Shown here: piece by piece, positions 7,241 through 14,991 of the stretch
Layout of the letters: each line of letters opens with the position of its first letter
Numbering within the stretch: position 1 is the first letter of the stretch
Source of the DNA: DATLHO01 sp035539855
GTDB taxonomy: Bacteria > Bacteroidota > Ignavibacteria > OLB7
NCBI GenBank assembly: GCA_035539855.1
Contig: DATLHO010000310.1
Span: 1-23,542, forward strand
Direction: 5' to 3'
DNA: 23,542 bases
Program-made: the position numbers and the translations under genes
Notes under the pieces: model-generated
Database searches by the model: none
Told to the model about the DNA's origin: nothing
What the model saw: the letters and a program-made list of their open reading frames with translations, nothing else

Positions 7241-7717
7241 CTAGCGCCGGCGAAAAAGCATGCCATCGGCGACGAGGTGGCTGAAGTACCCGGTCACGGC
7301 GCCAAGGTAGAACGGCAGCCCGTCGAGCACCGGAGCGCCCGCGAGGTACATCGGCACGGCCAGGATCGGCGACGGCACGAGCAGCATCGCCGCGACGCTG
7401 TGGGTCCAGCCACGGTGACGGCTGACGATCGGCAGAAGTGCCAGAAGGCCGAAGTACGCCGCGACGGCGAACTGCCCGGTCGCGATCAGCACCACGTCGA
7501 GGCCGATGAACAGCCGATAGAACAGCATCTGCCCGCGGCTCTTGATGTCGACGTCGGGGAAGAGCGCGAAGATCACACCCGTCCACAGCGTCCCGACCGC
7601 CGTCAGTGCGCGGCGCGGCATCGGCATCGCCGCGGCCGCCGCGGTCGAGCCGAGGACGAACAGCAGCGCGACGCCGAAGCACAGCGCGATCGATATGTGC
7701 CCGCGATGCGAGGCCAT
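7241..7717 (-). CDS. YdjM/DUF457 family membrane-bound metal-dependent hydrolase
   Basis: Integral inner-membrane protein of 158 residues. It has about four hydrophobic segments (about 8-30, 40-55, 70-98, 108-128, with a last one near 135-150). Family landmarks with likely metal ligands are HRGH (4-7), LFPDVDIKS (52-60), HRGWTHS (101-107) and GYFSHLVAD (143-151). This is the LexA-regulated YdjM-type family; the substrate is unknown and phospholipid-related hydrolysis is only suggested for relatives. The open frame runs further upstream, but that part lacks family similarity, so the start at MASHRGH is chosen. It is alone on its strand, divergent from the recombinase-like gene. I see no convincing LexA box. 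Confidence 0.82.
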   Translation of the reverse strand: MASHRGHISIALCFGVALLFVLGSTAAAAAMPMPRRALTAVGTLWTGVIFALFPDVDIKSRGQMLFYRLFIGLDVVLIATGQFAVAAYFGLLALLPIVSRHRGWTHSVAAMLLVPSPILAVPMYLAGAPVLDGLPFYLGAVTGYFSHLVADGMLFRRR

Positions 7718-7810
7718 CAGGGGAATCTCGCACTTCCCGGGAGAACCTCGCTCCGGTTCGGCACACTTTCGACGCAGGCAGCGGCACGATGTTCGCGTCC
7801 CGGAGCGACA

Positions 7811-7837
7811 TTGTCGAAATGCCGGCCCTGCTATCTT
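7811..7837 (+). promoter_or_regulatory. Candidate extended -10 promoter for the recombinase-like/corA unit
   Basis: TTGTCG (7811-7816) lies 15 bases before TATCTT (7832-7837). The latter is preceded by TG one base upstream, giving an extended -10 (TGcTATCTT). Transcription would begin near 7844, about 43 bases before the ATG at 7887. The -35 spacing is short, so the call rests mainly on the -10. The whole 7718-7886 gap separates two divergent genes. Confidence 0.35.
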
Positions 7838-7886
7838 GCGCCGAACCGCGCGCGGGTCCACTGCCTGACACGACGAGCTCCACCGA

Positions 7887-8825
7887 ATGGCCAAGAGCGG
7901 ACAACAACTCAGACTCACGCACAAGGAGCTCGTCGACCACTGCGAGAGCTTCATCGTGGGTCTCGCGGGCAAGGCTCCGGAAACCCGGGGCACCTACCAG
8001 CGCTCGCTGCGGAAGTTCCTGAACTGGTTCCCCGTCGACAGCCGCTTCCACTTCCAGCGCCGCGACGTCGAGCGCTACCGTCGATTCCTCGTCGAGAAGG
8101 AGCATCTCAAGGAGGCGTCGGTCGGCACCTATCTGACGGCGCTGCGACGCTTCTGCCAGTACCTCATCGACATCGGAGTGCTCGCGGAGAATCCCGCCTC
8201 GGAGGTCATCGGCGGCCGGCGGCCGGAGCGGCATTCGCGCTCGCATCTGACGTACGAGGAGGTCGAGCTGCTGCTCGACGCGATCGACGCCTCGACGCTC
8301 GTCGGCGCGCGCGACCTCGCGCTGATCCAGTTGATGCTCGGCTGCGCGCTGTCGGAGCGCGAGTGCCGGCTCGCCGACGTCGGCGACATCATCCGCCGGG
8401 GCCGGCCCGCGATCCGCGTACAGGGCAAGGGCCGCACGGTCAAGGACGAGACGGTCCCGATGCCGCCGATCGTCCTTGCGTCCATCGACGAATACCTCGA
8501 GCGCAGATTCGCGGGCGCGAGTGGAGTGATCGACCCTGAGGCTCCCCTGTTCGTCAGTCTCAGCAACCACGGGCTCGGCGAACGGATGCAGGCGCGCGGC
8601 ATGCGCGAAGCGATCAATCGCCGCCTTGTCGACAGCGGCGTCAAGCGCGACCGCACCCGAACGCTGACGGCGTTCTCGCTTCGGCACACCGCCGGACTCA
8701 TGATGGTCGACTCCGGCGCCTCGCTCGAGGAGCTGATGAGCCGGATGCGGATCGCGTGGCGGCCGACGGCACAGCTCTACTTCCGACTGCGCAACCGGCC
8801 GTGGGGACCGGGCGGCGAGCAATAA
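7887..8825 (+). CDS. Tyrosine recombinase-fold protein with eroded active site
   Basis: Protein of 312 residues with the two-domain XerC/D-type layout. An N-terminal SAM-like core-binding domain spans about 12-105 (ETRGTYQRSLRKFLNWF, then ASVGTYLTALRRFCQYL). A C-terminal phage-integrase-like domain spans about 120-303. By alignment in the head to Xer-type enzymes, the beta-hairpin Lys (GKGRTVKDETVPM), the second Arg (Arg266 in SLRHTAG) and the nucleophile Tyr298 (AQLYFRL) are kept. The first catalytic Arg (usual G-x-R-x-SE) reads GCALSE, so Ala154. The His before the second Arg is Phe263, and the late His/Trp position is Ile289. Strand cleavage may therefore be weak or lost. It starts 13 bases ahead of corA in the same direction, with no phage or transposon genes nearby. 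A DNA-binding or structural role is possible. Confidence 0.8.
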   Translation: MAKSGQQLRLTHKELVDHCESFIVGLAGKAPETRGTYQRSLRKFLNWFPVDSRFHFQRRDVERYRRFLVEKEHLKEASVGTYLTALRRFCQYLIDIGVLAENPASEVIGGRRPERHSRSHLTYEEVELLLDAIDASTLVGARDLALIQLMLGCALSERECRLADVGDIIRRGRPAIRVQGKGRTVKDETVPMPPIVLASIDEYLERRFAGASGVIDPEAPLFVSLSNHGLGERMQARGMREAINRRLVDSGVKRDRTRTLTAFSLRHTAGLMMVDSGASLEELMSRMRIAWRPTAQLYFRLRNRPWGPGGEQ

Positions 8826-8838
8826 GTCCTCCGAACGA

Positions 8839-9864
8839 ATGATCTCGATCTACATCTCCCGCAGCGACGACAACATCCGCCGCATCGAGCTCGCGGAGCT
8901 GCCCCGACAGCTCGCCGTCGCCCGTCGCGGCGAACAGGTGCTGTGGGTCGACCTCGAGGCGCCGACGCCGGAGGAGGAACAGCAGGTGCTCGACGGCGTC
9001 TTCAAGTTCCATCACCTGGCGATCGCCGACGTCCAGCACGAACACGTCGACCCCAAGCGCGGTGATCACCTTCCGAAGGTCGAGGAGTACGGATCGTATC
9101 TGTTCTCGATCATCAACCCGATCGACATCGGCTCGCAGAGCGAGGCGTCCGGTGGCACGGCGGTCGTCGATGTGAAGACACGGCAGATCAACGTGTTCCT
9201 CGGTGAGAGCTACATCGTCACGCACCACTACGAGCGCTCGCAGGCGATCACCGAGGCGCTGCAGTCGTGCATGAAGAATCCGCTGCTGATCACGCGCGGA
9301 CCCGACTACATCTACCATCTAATCCTCGACGACATCGTCCGCGGCTACTCCGAGGTGCTCGACCAGTTCGACGAGACGATCGAGCGACTCGAGGACGCGG
9401 TCTTCCACGGCAACGCGAAGAGCAAGACGCTCGCGACGATTCTCGCGCTCAAGCGCACGATCTTCCGCATGCGGCGGATTGCGACGTACCAGCGCGAGAT
9501 GGTCCTGCGGCTGTCGCGGGGCGAGTTCTCGCTGGTGACCCAGGACGAGATCGCGTACTACCGCAACGTCTACGATCACATCGTCCACGTCACCGACCTG
9601 ACCGAGTCCTACCGCGACGTGCTCACCGGGCTGCTCGAGGCGTACATGTCGATGGCGTCGAAGAGCCTCAACGAGGTCATGAAGGTCCTGACGATCATCT
9701 CGACCTTCTTCCTGCCGCTGACGTTCGTCGCAGGAGTGTACGGGATGAACTTCGACAACATGCCCGAGATCCACTGGCGCTACGGCTACCTGTTCGCGTG
9801 GGGACTGATGGCGGCGATCGCGGTGGTGATGTTCGTGTATTTCCGCCGCAAGAAGTGGATCTAG
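8839..9864 (+). CDS. corA: CorA-family magnesium/divalent cation transporter
   Basis: Inner-membrane CorA-type channel, homopentameric in the family, for Mg2+ (some members move Co2+, Ni2+ or Zn2+). The 341-residue protein has a cytoplasmic alpha/beta domain (1-160) and a long helical stalk (about 165-280). Two C-terminal membrane helices follow (about 283-300 and 316-335). The selectivity motif YGMN is at 301-304, followed by FDNMPE; the tail is basic (RRKKW). Length and order are canonical. The ATG follows the recombinase-like gene by 13 bases, so the two are likely one transcript. Confidence 0.95.
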   Translation: MISIYISRSDDNIRRIELAELPRQLAVARRGEQVLWVDLEAPTPEEEQQVLDGVFKFHHLAIADVQHEHVDPKRGDHLPKVEEYGSYLFSIINPIDIGSQSEASGGTAVVDVKTRQINVFLGESYIVTHHYERSQAITEALQSCMKNPLLITRGPDYIYHLILDDIVRGYSEVLDQFDETIERLEDAVFHGNAKSKTLATILALKRTIFRMRRIATYQREMVLRLSRGEFSLVTQDEIAYYRNVYDHIVHVTDLTESYRDVLTGLLEAYMSMASKSLNEVMKVLTIISTFFLPLTFVAGVYGMNFDNMPEIHWRYGYLFAWGLMAAIAVVMFVYFRRKKWI

Positions 9865-9974
9865 AATCCCTCCGTGCGAGTAACTTTGCGCTCGGCGCGC
9901 GTGCGCGTCCGGCCCTCGTCGAATCCCAGTCGATCAAGACGCAGTCGAACTCAAACACCGGAACATCCTCTCGT

Positions 9975-11021
9975 ATGAAACGATCCCTCCTGGCACTCGG
10001 CGCCATCGTGGTCGCCGCCGGCCTCGCCTCCTGCGACGCGAAGAATGAATCGAAGCCGGCGGTGGTCAGCTCCTACAAGACGCACACCGACGACATCGCG
10101 CGCTTCAGCGTCAGCTATCCCGATGGGTGGATGATCTCGACGACGCCCGGGTCGCGCGCGCTCTTCTACTCCGATGCGAATGTTGCCGAGGCTTTCTCGA
10201 CGTTCGAGCCGGCCGGCCGGCGCGGAGCGAAGATCGAGGTCAACGCGAAGCAGGGCGACGCGTCGCTCGTGCCGACGATGATCGCCGAGCTCCGCGAGGT
10301 CTTCACCGAGCCGGGCGCGGTCAAGGAGCCCGAGCAGACGACGGTCAACGGGCTGCCGGCGACGAAGGTCAGCTACGGCGCGCTGCTCGAGGAGGACGGC
10401 CAGTTCACCGCCGAGCGCTACTTCATCGTCGCCGACGGCTATGTGACGTATCTCGAGACGGCGGTCATCGGCACGTACGCCGACTACAAGACGATCTTCG
10501 ACGAGGTGCGCAAGAGCTTCCAGCCCGCGCGAGTGGCCGCCGCGGCCGCGACGCCGGACACCACGACCGGAGCGACGGCGACGCCGGCGGAGCCGCGCGA
10601 CTCGATCGTCACCGATCCGCCCGCGGCCGAGATGAAGACCTTCAGCGGATCGACTTTCTCGATGGCGTACCCCGCGAACTTCGACGCGACTTCGAGCGGC
10701 GACGGCGCGATCTTCAGCGGAGCGCGTGCCGATTCGCGGGTGCAGGTCAACGTCTACCCGAACGAGGAGGGCGTGGCGCTCGAGAAGATCGTCGAGTCGA
10801 GCAAGAAGAACTACGGCGGCCGCTCGGCGACGCCGGCGAGCGTCGGCGGACAGAAGGCGTTCGTCTTCCCGTTCGGCAGCGGCACGGCAACCGGCCGGGC
10901 CTATTTCATCACCGCCGGCAAGCGGCTGTTCGTGATCTCGACCACGTGGTACTCGGCCCAGGGCGATCTCTATCAGCCCGCCTACCAGAAGATGATCGCC
11001 TCGTTCAAGCCGAAGGGCTAG
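9975..11021 (+). CDS. Lipoprotein with two tandem PsbP/MOG1-like domains
   Basis: Exported lipoprotein of 348 residues. The signal peptide ends in a lipobox (GLASC) with Cys20 as the lipidated residue. Two similar domains follow. The first (about 35-185) opens DDIARFSVSYPDGWMI and closes FDEVRKSFQPA. The second (about 220-348) opens GSTFSMAYPANFDA and closes YQKMIASFKPKG. The linker (187-218) is Ala/Thr/Pro-rich. The YP-x-x(W/F) opening, a central VNG/VGG phrase and a closing SF helix are features of PsbP-like or DUF1795-like proteins. Function is unknown. An open frame continues upstream into corA but is out of its frame; the lipoprotein start is clearly better. It follows corA by 110 bases and is closed by a strong hairpin. 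Confidence 0.82.
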   Translation: MKRSLLALGAIVVAAGLASCDAKNESKPAVVSSYKTHTDDIARFSVSYPDGWMISTTPGSRALFYSDANVAEAFSTFEPAGRRGAKIEVNAKQGDASLVPTMIAELREVFTEPGAVKEPEQTTVNGLPATKVSYGALLEEDGQFTAERYFIVADGYVTYLETAVIGTYADYKTIFDEVRKSFQPARVAAAAATPDTTTGATATPAEPRDSIVTDPPAAEMKTFSGSTFSMAYPANFDATSSGDGAIFSGARADSRVQVNVYPNEEGVALEKIVESSKKNYGGRSATPASVGGQKAFVFPFGSGTATGRAYFITAGKRLFVISTTWYSAQGDLYQPAYQKMIASFKPKG

Positions 11022-11043
11022 CGAGCGAGCGCACGTGATCCGC

Positions 11044-11075
11044 TGCGGCGGAGCGTCCGATGACGCTCCGCCGCA
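11044..11075. terminator. 13-bp hairpin after the lipoprotein gene
   Basis: TGCGGCGGAGCGT (11044-11056) and ACGCTCCGCCGCA (11063-11075) form a perfect 13-bp stem with a 6-base loop (ccgatg), 22 bases after the lipoprotein stop. It lacks a T-tract, so termination may be incomplete or the hairpin may shape read-through into comF, which starts 70 bases later. Confidence 0.7.
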
Positions 11076-11145
11076 TTGCGTTCGGACCGCGATGGAGACA
11101 TATTTGCGCGCCACCGCCGCGACCCCACTCACGGTCGTCACCACC

Positions 11146-11919
11146 ATGGCGCATACCAATCGACTGATCGGCCTTGCGGCCGCCGTGCTCGAGACATTCC
11201 TCGATCTCATGGCGCCGCGACTCTGTCCCTCCTGCGACGCCGCGCTCGGCGAGCGCGAGGACGGCTACTGCGACGGATGCCGGGCGTCGCTCGAGCCGGC
11301 GCCGTTTCCGCGCGAGCTCTACGGCGAGCTCAGCGATGCGCTCGGGCGGGACGAGCTCGCCCTGGCTGCCGTCGGCGCGCTCTATACGTTCACGCAGGAC
11401 GGGCCGGTGCAGCGGCTCGTCCACGCGGTGAAGTACCTCGGCTGCTACGACCTCGGGGTCGCACTCGGCCGGGATCTCGGTCGAGCCACGACGATGTTCG
11501 TCGAGTTCGGCGAGATCGACTGTGCGGTCCCAGTTCCGCTGCATCCGGCGCGTCGTCGCGAGCGCGGCTACAACCAGGCGGAGGCGATCGCGCGCGGCGT
11601 CGCGGTCGCGCGCGGGATCGAGCTGATGCCGCAGGCGATCAGCCGGCGCGCGCACACGCGCAGCCAGACGCGCCTCGGCGCCGGCGCGCGCGTCGCGAAC
11701 GTGGCAGGCGCGTTCGCCGCGGGCGATGCTGACGTGGCAGGCCGCACGGTGCTCGTCTGCGACGACGTCTGCACGACCGGCGCGACGCTCAACGCCTGCG
11801 CCGAGATCCTCCTGTCGCGAGGCGCCCGCGCGGTCTGCGCGGCAACCGTCGCGCGTGACCTGTTGGTGGCGACGGCACGGCGAGAGCCGCCGCCGCCGGA
11901 GCTTCTCGGGCTCGCATGA
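11146..11919 (+). CDS. comF: ComF-family phosphoribosyltransferase-like protein
   Basis: ComF proteins assist single-stranded DNA handling during natural transformation and recombination, and have a type I PRTase fold. The 257-residue chain has the usual N-terminal zinc site CPSC (27-30) and CDGC (42-45) and HAVKYLG (93-99). RERGYNQAE (138-146) and the PRPP-loop signature VLVCDDVCTTGAT (202-214) follow. The ATG at 11146 places the zinc site at the usual distance from the N-terminus; in-frame ATGs upstream (11092, 11035) run into the hairpin region. It leads a plus-strand group with nnr (37 bases on) and vanZ-like. A transformation role here is by family only; no other com genes are present. 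Confidence 0.9.
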   Translation: MAHTNRLIGLAAAVLETFLDLMAPRLCPSCDAALGEREDGYCDGCRASLEPAPFPRELYGELSDALGRDELALAAVGALYTFTQDGPVQRLVHAVKYLGCYDLGVALGRDLGRATTMFVEFGEIDCAVPVPLHPARRRERGYNQAEAIARGVAVARGIELMPQAISRRAHTRSQTRLGAGARVANVAGAFAAGDADVAGRTVLVCDDVCTTGATLNACAEILLSRGARAVCAATVARDLLVATARREPPPPELLGLA

Positions 11920-11956
11920 TTCTTCTTCGGCACGACGCACTCGGAGCATGAACGCA

Positions 11957-13495
11957 ATGACGCCTGTCTATCCTGCCGCACAGATCCGCGACATCGACCG
12001 CGACGCCGTCGAGAAGCACGGTGTGCCCTCGCTCGTGCTCATGGAGAACGCGGCCATCGGCGCGCTCGACGTGATCATCGAGACCGGCATCGAGCTCGAC
12101 GACGCGCACGTGGTCATCGTCTGCGGTCGCGGCAACAACGGCGGCGACGGCCTGGCGCTGGCGCGGCACTGTGCGATTCACGGCGCCGTCGTCGAGTGCT
12201 GGCTGCTCGACGACCCCGCAAGCCTCTCGAGCGATGCCGCAGCGCAGCTCGCGATGCTCGAGTCGCTCGTGCCCGGTGCGGTGTCGCGCTGGTTGGGAGT
12301 GCCGGAGCCGGTCGCGGCCGATCTGCTCGTCGACGCGATCCTCGGCACGGGCGCCAGCGGCGCCCCGCGCGGCGCCTACGCCGAGGCGATCGACTGGCTC
12401 AACGACTGCGAAGGGGTCCGCCTCGCGCTCGACCTGCCGAGCGGCCTCGACGCCGCAACCGGTGCGCTGTCTGCGACGACGTTCCATGCCGACGTGACGG
12501 CGACGATGGCCGCGCTGAAGCCGGGATTGCTGCTCGGTGACGGCGCGCTCGCCGCCGGCACGGTATACATCGTGCACATCGGCGTGCCCGAGAGCTCGTA
12601 TCCCGAAGCCGACTGCTGGCTGCTCGATTCGACGATCGCCGCGGCGAACCTCCCACCCGTCGACCGACGCCGTCACAAGTACGATCGCGGTCGCGTGCTC
12701 GTCGTCGCCGGCTCGCGCGGCATGACCGGAGCCGGCGTCATGGCCGCCGAGGCCGCGGCGCGCGCGGGAGCCGGGCTGACCGTGCTCGCCCTGCCGGAGG
12801 GCGCGGCGCCGATCGCTCAGTCGATGGCTCCGGAGATCATGACGCGGTGGCTCGCCAGCGACGCCGATGGCTCGTTCGCTTCTGGCGCGCTCGAGAGCAT
12901 TGCCGACGAGATCGAGGGCTTTGCCGCAGTTGCCGTCGGACCGGGTCTGTCGAGGGCCTCCGGACCGGCCGCGCTCGTCGGCGAGTTGTTGCGCACGGTG
13001 GCCGCCACGGTCGTGCTCGACGCCGACGGGCTCGCTCCGTTCGCGGGCACTCCCGAGCGCCTTGCCGATCGCCGGGGCGAGCTCGTGATCACGCCGCACC
13101 ATGGCGAGATGGCACGCCTGCTCGGATGCTCCAGCGCCGAGGTCGGCGCCGATCCACTCTCGATCGCGCGAGCGGCGGCACGGAGCACCAACGCCATCGT
13201 CGTGCTCAAGGGAGCTCCGACCGTCATCGCGCTGCCCGACGCCCGCGCGTGGATCGCGAGCTCCGGCAATCCGGGCATGGCCAGCGGCGGCACCGGCGAC
13301 GTGCTCACCGGGATGATCGTCTCGCTCGTCGCGCAGACCCGCGACGCCGTCGGCGCCACGCTCGCGGCGGTCCACCTGCACGGCCTCGCCGCCGATCGCG
13401 CGGCGGAGATCACGACCGAGCGTGCGCTGCTGGCATCCGACATCGTCGCGGCGATCCCGGCCGCCTACCGCAGTCTCGAGGGCGAAGGCGCATGA
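11957..13495 (+). CDS. nnr: Bifunctional NAD(P)H-hydrate epimerase / ADP-dependent dehydratase
   Basis: Repairs damaged (hydrated) NADH and NADPH in the cytoplasm. The N-terminal YjeF_N epimerase domain (1-215) has AAQIRDID (7-14), MENA (29-32), GRGNNGGDGLALA (57-69), DAILGTG (126-132) and LDLPSGLDA (158-166). The C-terminal ribokinase-like dehydratase (about 230-512) has RGRVLVVAGSRGMTGA (244-259), AVGPGLSR (326-333) and ITPHHGEMARLLG (378-390). GNPGMASGGTGDVLTGM (437-453) follows, with Asp448 as the expected catalytic base. At 512 residues it matches the fused bacterial form. ATG 11957 is chosen because GGAG lies about ten bases upstream; ATG 11948 is in frame and possible. Its TGA overlaps the vanZ-like ATG (ATGA). 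Confidence 0.94.
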   Translation: MTPVYPAAQIRDIDRDAVEKHGVPSLVLMENAAIGALDVIIETGIELDDAHVVIVCGRGNNGGDGLALARHCAIHGAVVECWLLDDPASLSSDAAAQLAMLESLVPGAVSRWLGVPEPVAADLLVDAILGTGASGAPRGAYAEAIDWLNDCEGVRLALDLPSGLDAATGALSATTFHADVTATMAALKPGLLLGDGALAAGTVYIVHIGVPESSYPEADCWLLDSTIAAANLPPVDRRRHKYDRGRVLVVAGSRGMTGAGVMAAEAAARAGAGLTVLALPEGAAPIAQSMAPEIMTRWLASDADGSFASGALESIADEIEGFAAVAVGPGLSRASGPAALVGELLRTVAATVVLDADGLAPFAGTPERLADRRGELVITPHHGEMARLLGCSSAEVGADPLSIARAAARSTNAIVVLKGAPTVIALPDARAWIASSGNPGMASGGTGDVLTGMIVSLVAQTRDAVGATLAAVHLHGLAADRAAEITTERALLASDIVAAIPAAYRSLEGEGA

Positions 13496-13899
13496 CGGGA
13501 CGGACCGAGGCGCTGCTGCTCGTCGCGCCGCTGGCCGCGTACTGCGCGCTCATCTTCGCGATCAGCACGCTGTCGGCGCCTCCGGCTCCGGACTACCCGT
13601 TCGCGCTGGGCGACAAGCTCGCCCACGCCGCGGCGTACGCGGTCATGCTCGTGCTGGCCGTGCGCGCCGCGAGGGTGTTGCCATCGGGCCAGTCGCTCCG
13701 TCGCCGGCTCGTGCCGGCGATCCTCTTCTGCCTCGTCTACGGTGCGACCGACGAGCTGCACCAGTACTTCGTCCCCGGTCGCTCCTGCGACGTCTTCGAC
13801 TGGGTCGCCGACGGCGTCGGCGCCGTGCTCGCGGCCTGGCTTCTGCCGCGTCTGGCGCGCTGGCGACCGATCGCCGCGCTCGTCGCGACGGGCGCCTAG
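13492..13899 (+). CDS. VanZ-like membrane protein
   Basis: Small inner-membrane protein of 135 residues with VanZ-family features. A first helix (about 7-27) is followed by DKLAHAAAYAVM (about 41-52), a basic loop (RRRL), ATDELHQYFVPGRSCDVFDWVAD (spans about 85-107; key residues are Asp and Glu of TDE, then His-Gln, then the late D-x-x-D) and a last helix. VanZ itself gives low-level teicoplanin resistance, but this large family is mostly of unknown role and nothing here indicates resistance. The start overlaps the nnr stop by four bases (ATGA), with a purine-rich GAGGGCGAAGG ahead, indicating translational coupling. Confidence 0.88.
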   Translation: MTGRTEALLLVAPLAAYCALIFAISTLSAPPAPDYPFALGDKLAHAAAYAVMLVLAVRAARVLPSGQSLRRRLVPAILFCLVYGATDELHQYFVPGRSCDVFDWVADGVGAVLAAWLLPRLARWRPIAALVATGA

Positions 13900-13953
13900 G
13901 GACCACCTGTTGGCTCTTGCACTCCCGTCGCGGCGGGACTACCTTCCTCGACG

Positions 13954-14886
13954 ATGTTCGCTCTGATCCCCTGTTCCCGCCTGCCGCTTCTCGCTCTGTT
14001 CGCGACTGCGATGGCGCTGCCGGCGGCCTCCGCTCGCGCGCAGCAGACGGTCGATTCCCTCTCAGCGCTGAGCGGCACAATTGCCGCGGACTTCATCGTG
14101 AGCCCGCCGGCGCGGCCGGTCGAGGAGCAGCCTGCGCTGGCTCCCGTGTCGGTGCCGCTGGCTGCGACGCTCTCCGCCATCCTGCCCGGCGCCGGTCAGG
14201 TCTACGCCCGCGCGCCCCTGTGGCGCACCGCGCTGTATGCCGGCATCGAGGCGCTCGCGTGGACGGCCTACGGCGTGACGTCGGCCAGAGGCTCGGCGCT
14301 CACGACCGAGTTCGAACACTACGCCGACGAGCACTGGCGCGTCTCCCGCTACATCGACTGGCTGGCCTCGAACTACCACCGCTGGCCAGACAGCGCGGTC
14401 AACAAGCAGGCGGCCGCCGAGGCGCTGCAGTCGATCTACACGAGCACCGACCAGTCGCGACCGGACTGGGAGCGTGTCGACTTCGAGCAGCTCAACCGGC
14501 TCGAGCGCGCCGTCAGCGGCGGCTTCTCGCACACGCTTCCATCACACGGACATCAGCAGTACTACGAGCAGATCGGCAAGTACGTGCAGTACCGCGCCGG
14601 CTGGGACGATCACGCGCTCGAGGGCGACACGATCATCTACGATCCCTCGCGTGTGACCGTCCGCAACCTCGCCTACATGGACAAGCGCGCCGACGCCAAC
14701 ACGTACCTCAGCTATGCCTCGACGGCCCTCGGCGGCGTGCTGTTGAATCACCTCGCCAGTCTCGTCGACGCCGCGCTCGCGGCCCGCGGCTACAACGCTT
14801 CGATCCACGCCGAGATCAAGGGCGATCTCCTCGGCGACACCGGGGAGCCGCTGTATGCCGCGCTGGACCTGACCATTCGATTCTAG
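13954..14886 (+). CDS. DUF5683-like exported membrane protein
   Basis: Protein of 310 residues with a signal peptide (about 1-29, ending ARAQ). After a Pro-rich spacer comes ATLSAILPGAGQVYARAPLW (about 70-89), the characteristic P-G-x-GQxY phrase of DUF5683-type and TM2-like proteins. A membrane segment (ALYAGIEALAWTAYG) follows. The middle is hydrophilic with many Tyr, Trp and His residues, including YYEQIGKYVQYRAGW, a family-like phrase. Another hydrophobic stretch (LSYASTALGGVLLNHLASLVDAAL; about 250-273) comes before the end, which finishes in a Phe. Family members are common in Bacteroidota-type genomes and have no known function. It is separated from vanZ-like by 54 bases and is followed by a terminator. 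Confidence 0.75.
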   Translation: MFALIPCSRLPLLALFATAMALPAASARAQQTVDSLSALSGTIAADFIVSPPARPVEEQPALAPVSVPLAATLSAILPGAGQVYARAPLWRTALYAGIEALAWTAYGVTSARGSALTTEFEHYADEHWRVSRYIDWLASNYHRWPDSAVNKQAAAEALQSIYTSTDQSRPDWERVDFEQLNRLERAVSGGFSHTLPSHGHQQYYEQIGKYVQYRAGWDDHALEGDTIIYDPSRVTVRNLAYMDKRADANTYLSYASTALGGVLLNHLASLVDAALAARGYNASIHAEIKGDLLGDTGEPLYAALDLTIRF

Positions 14887-14905
14887 GCGCCCTCTTTGAA
14901 AAAGT

Positions 14906-14940
14906 CGCGCGTGGCAGCCACGCCTCGCGTTTCTTTTTCT
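14906..14940 (+). terminator. Intrinsic terminator after the DUF5683-like gene
   Basis: GCGTGG (14909-14914), loop CAG and CCACGC (14918-14923) form a stem that can be lengthened by flanking CGCG blocks. A T-rich run (tttcttttt) follows directly from 14930, and an A-run (gaaaaag) precedes it. It ends the DUF5683-like transcript 20 bases after the stop and isolates the oxidase genes. Confidence 0.75.
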
Positions 14941-14991
14941 TACATTTCGCGACCGCTCCCTCGCGCCGTTCTTGAACCATGAGGATCGCTC

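Noticed and set aside
7098..8822. 574-codon minus-strand ORF
   Set aside because: It spans the YdjM-family gene and lies antisense to the recombinase-like gene; typical high-GC shadow.
11789..13381. 530-codon minus-strand ORF opposite nnr
   Set aside because: Antisense shadow; nnr on the plus strand has full catalytic motifs.
13923..13938. Short hairpin TCCCGT-CGCG-GCGGGA between vanZ-like and the DUF5683-like gene
   Set aside because: Only six pairs including one wobble and no U-tract; too weak to call a terminator.
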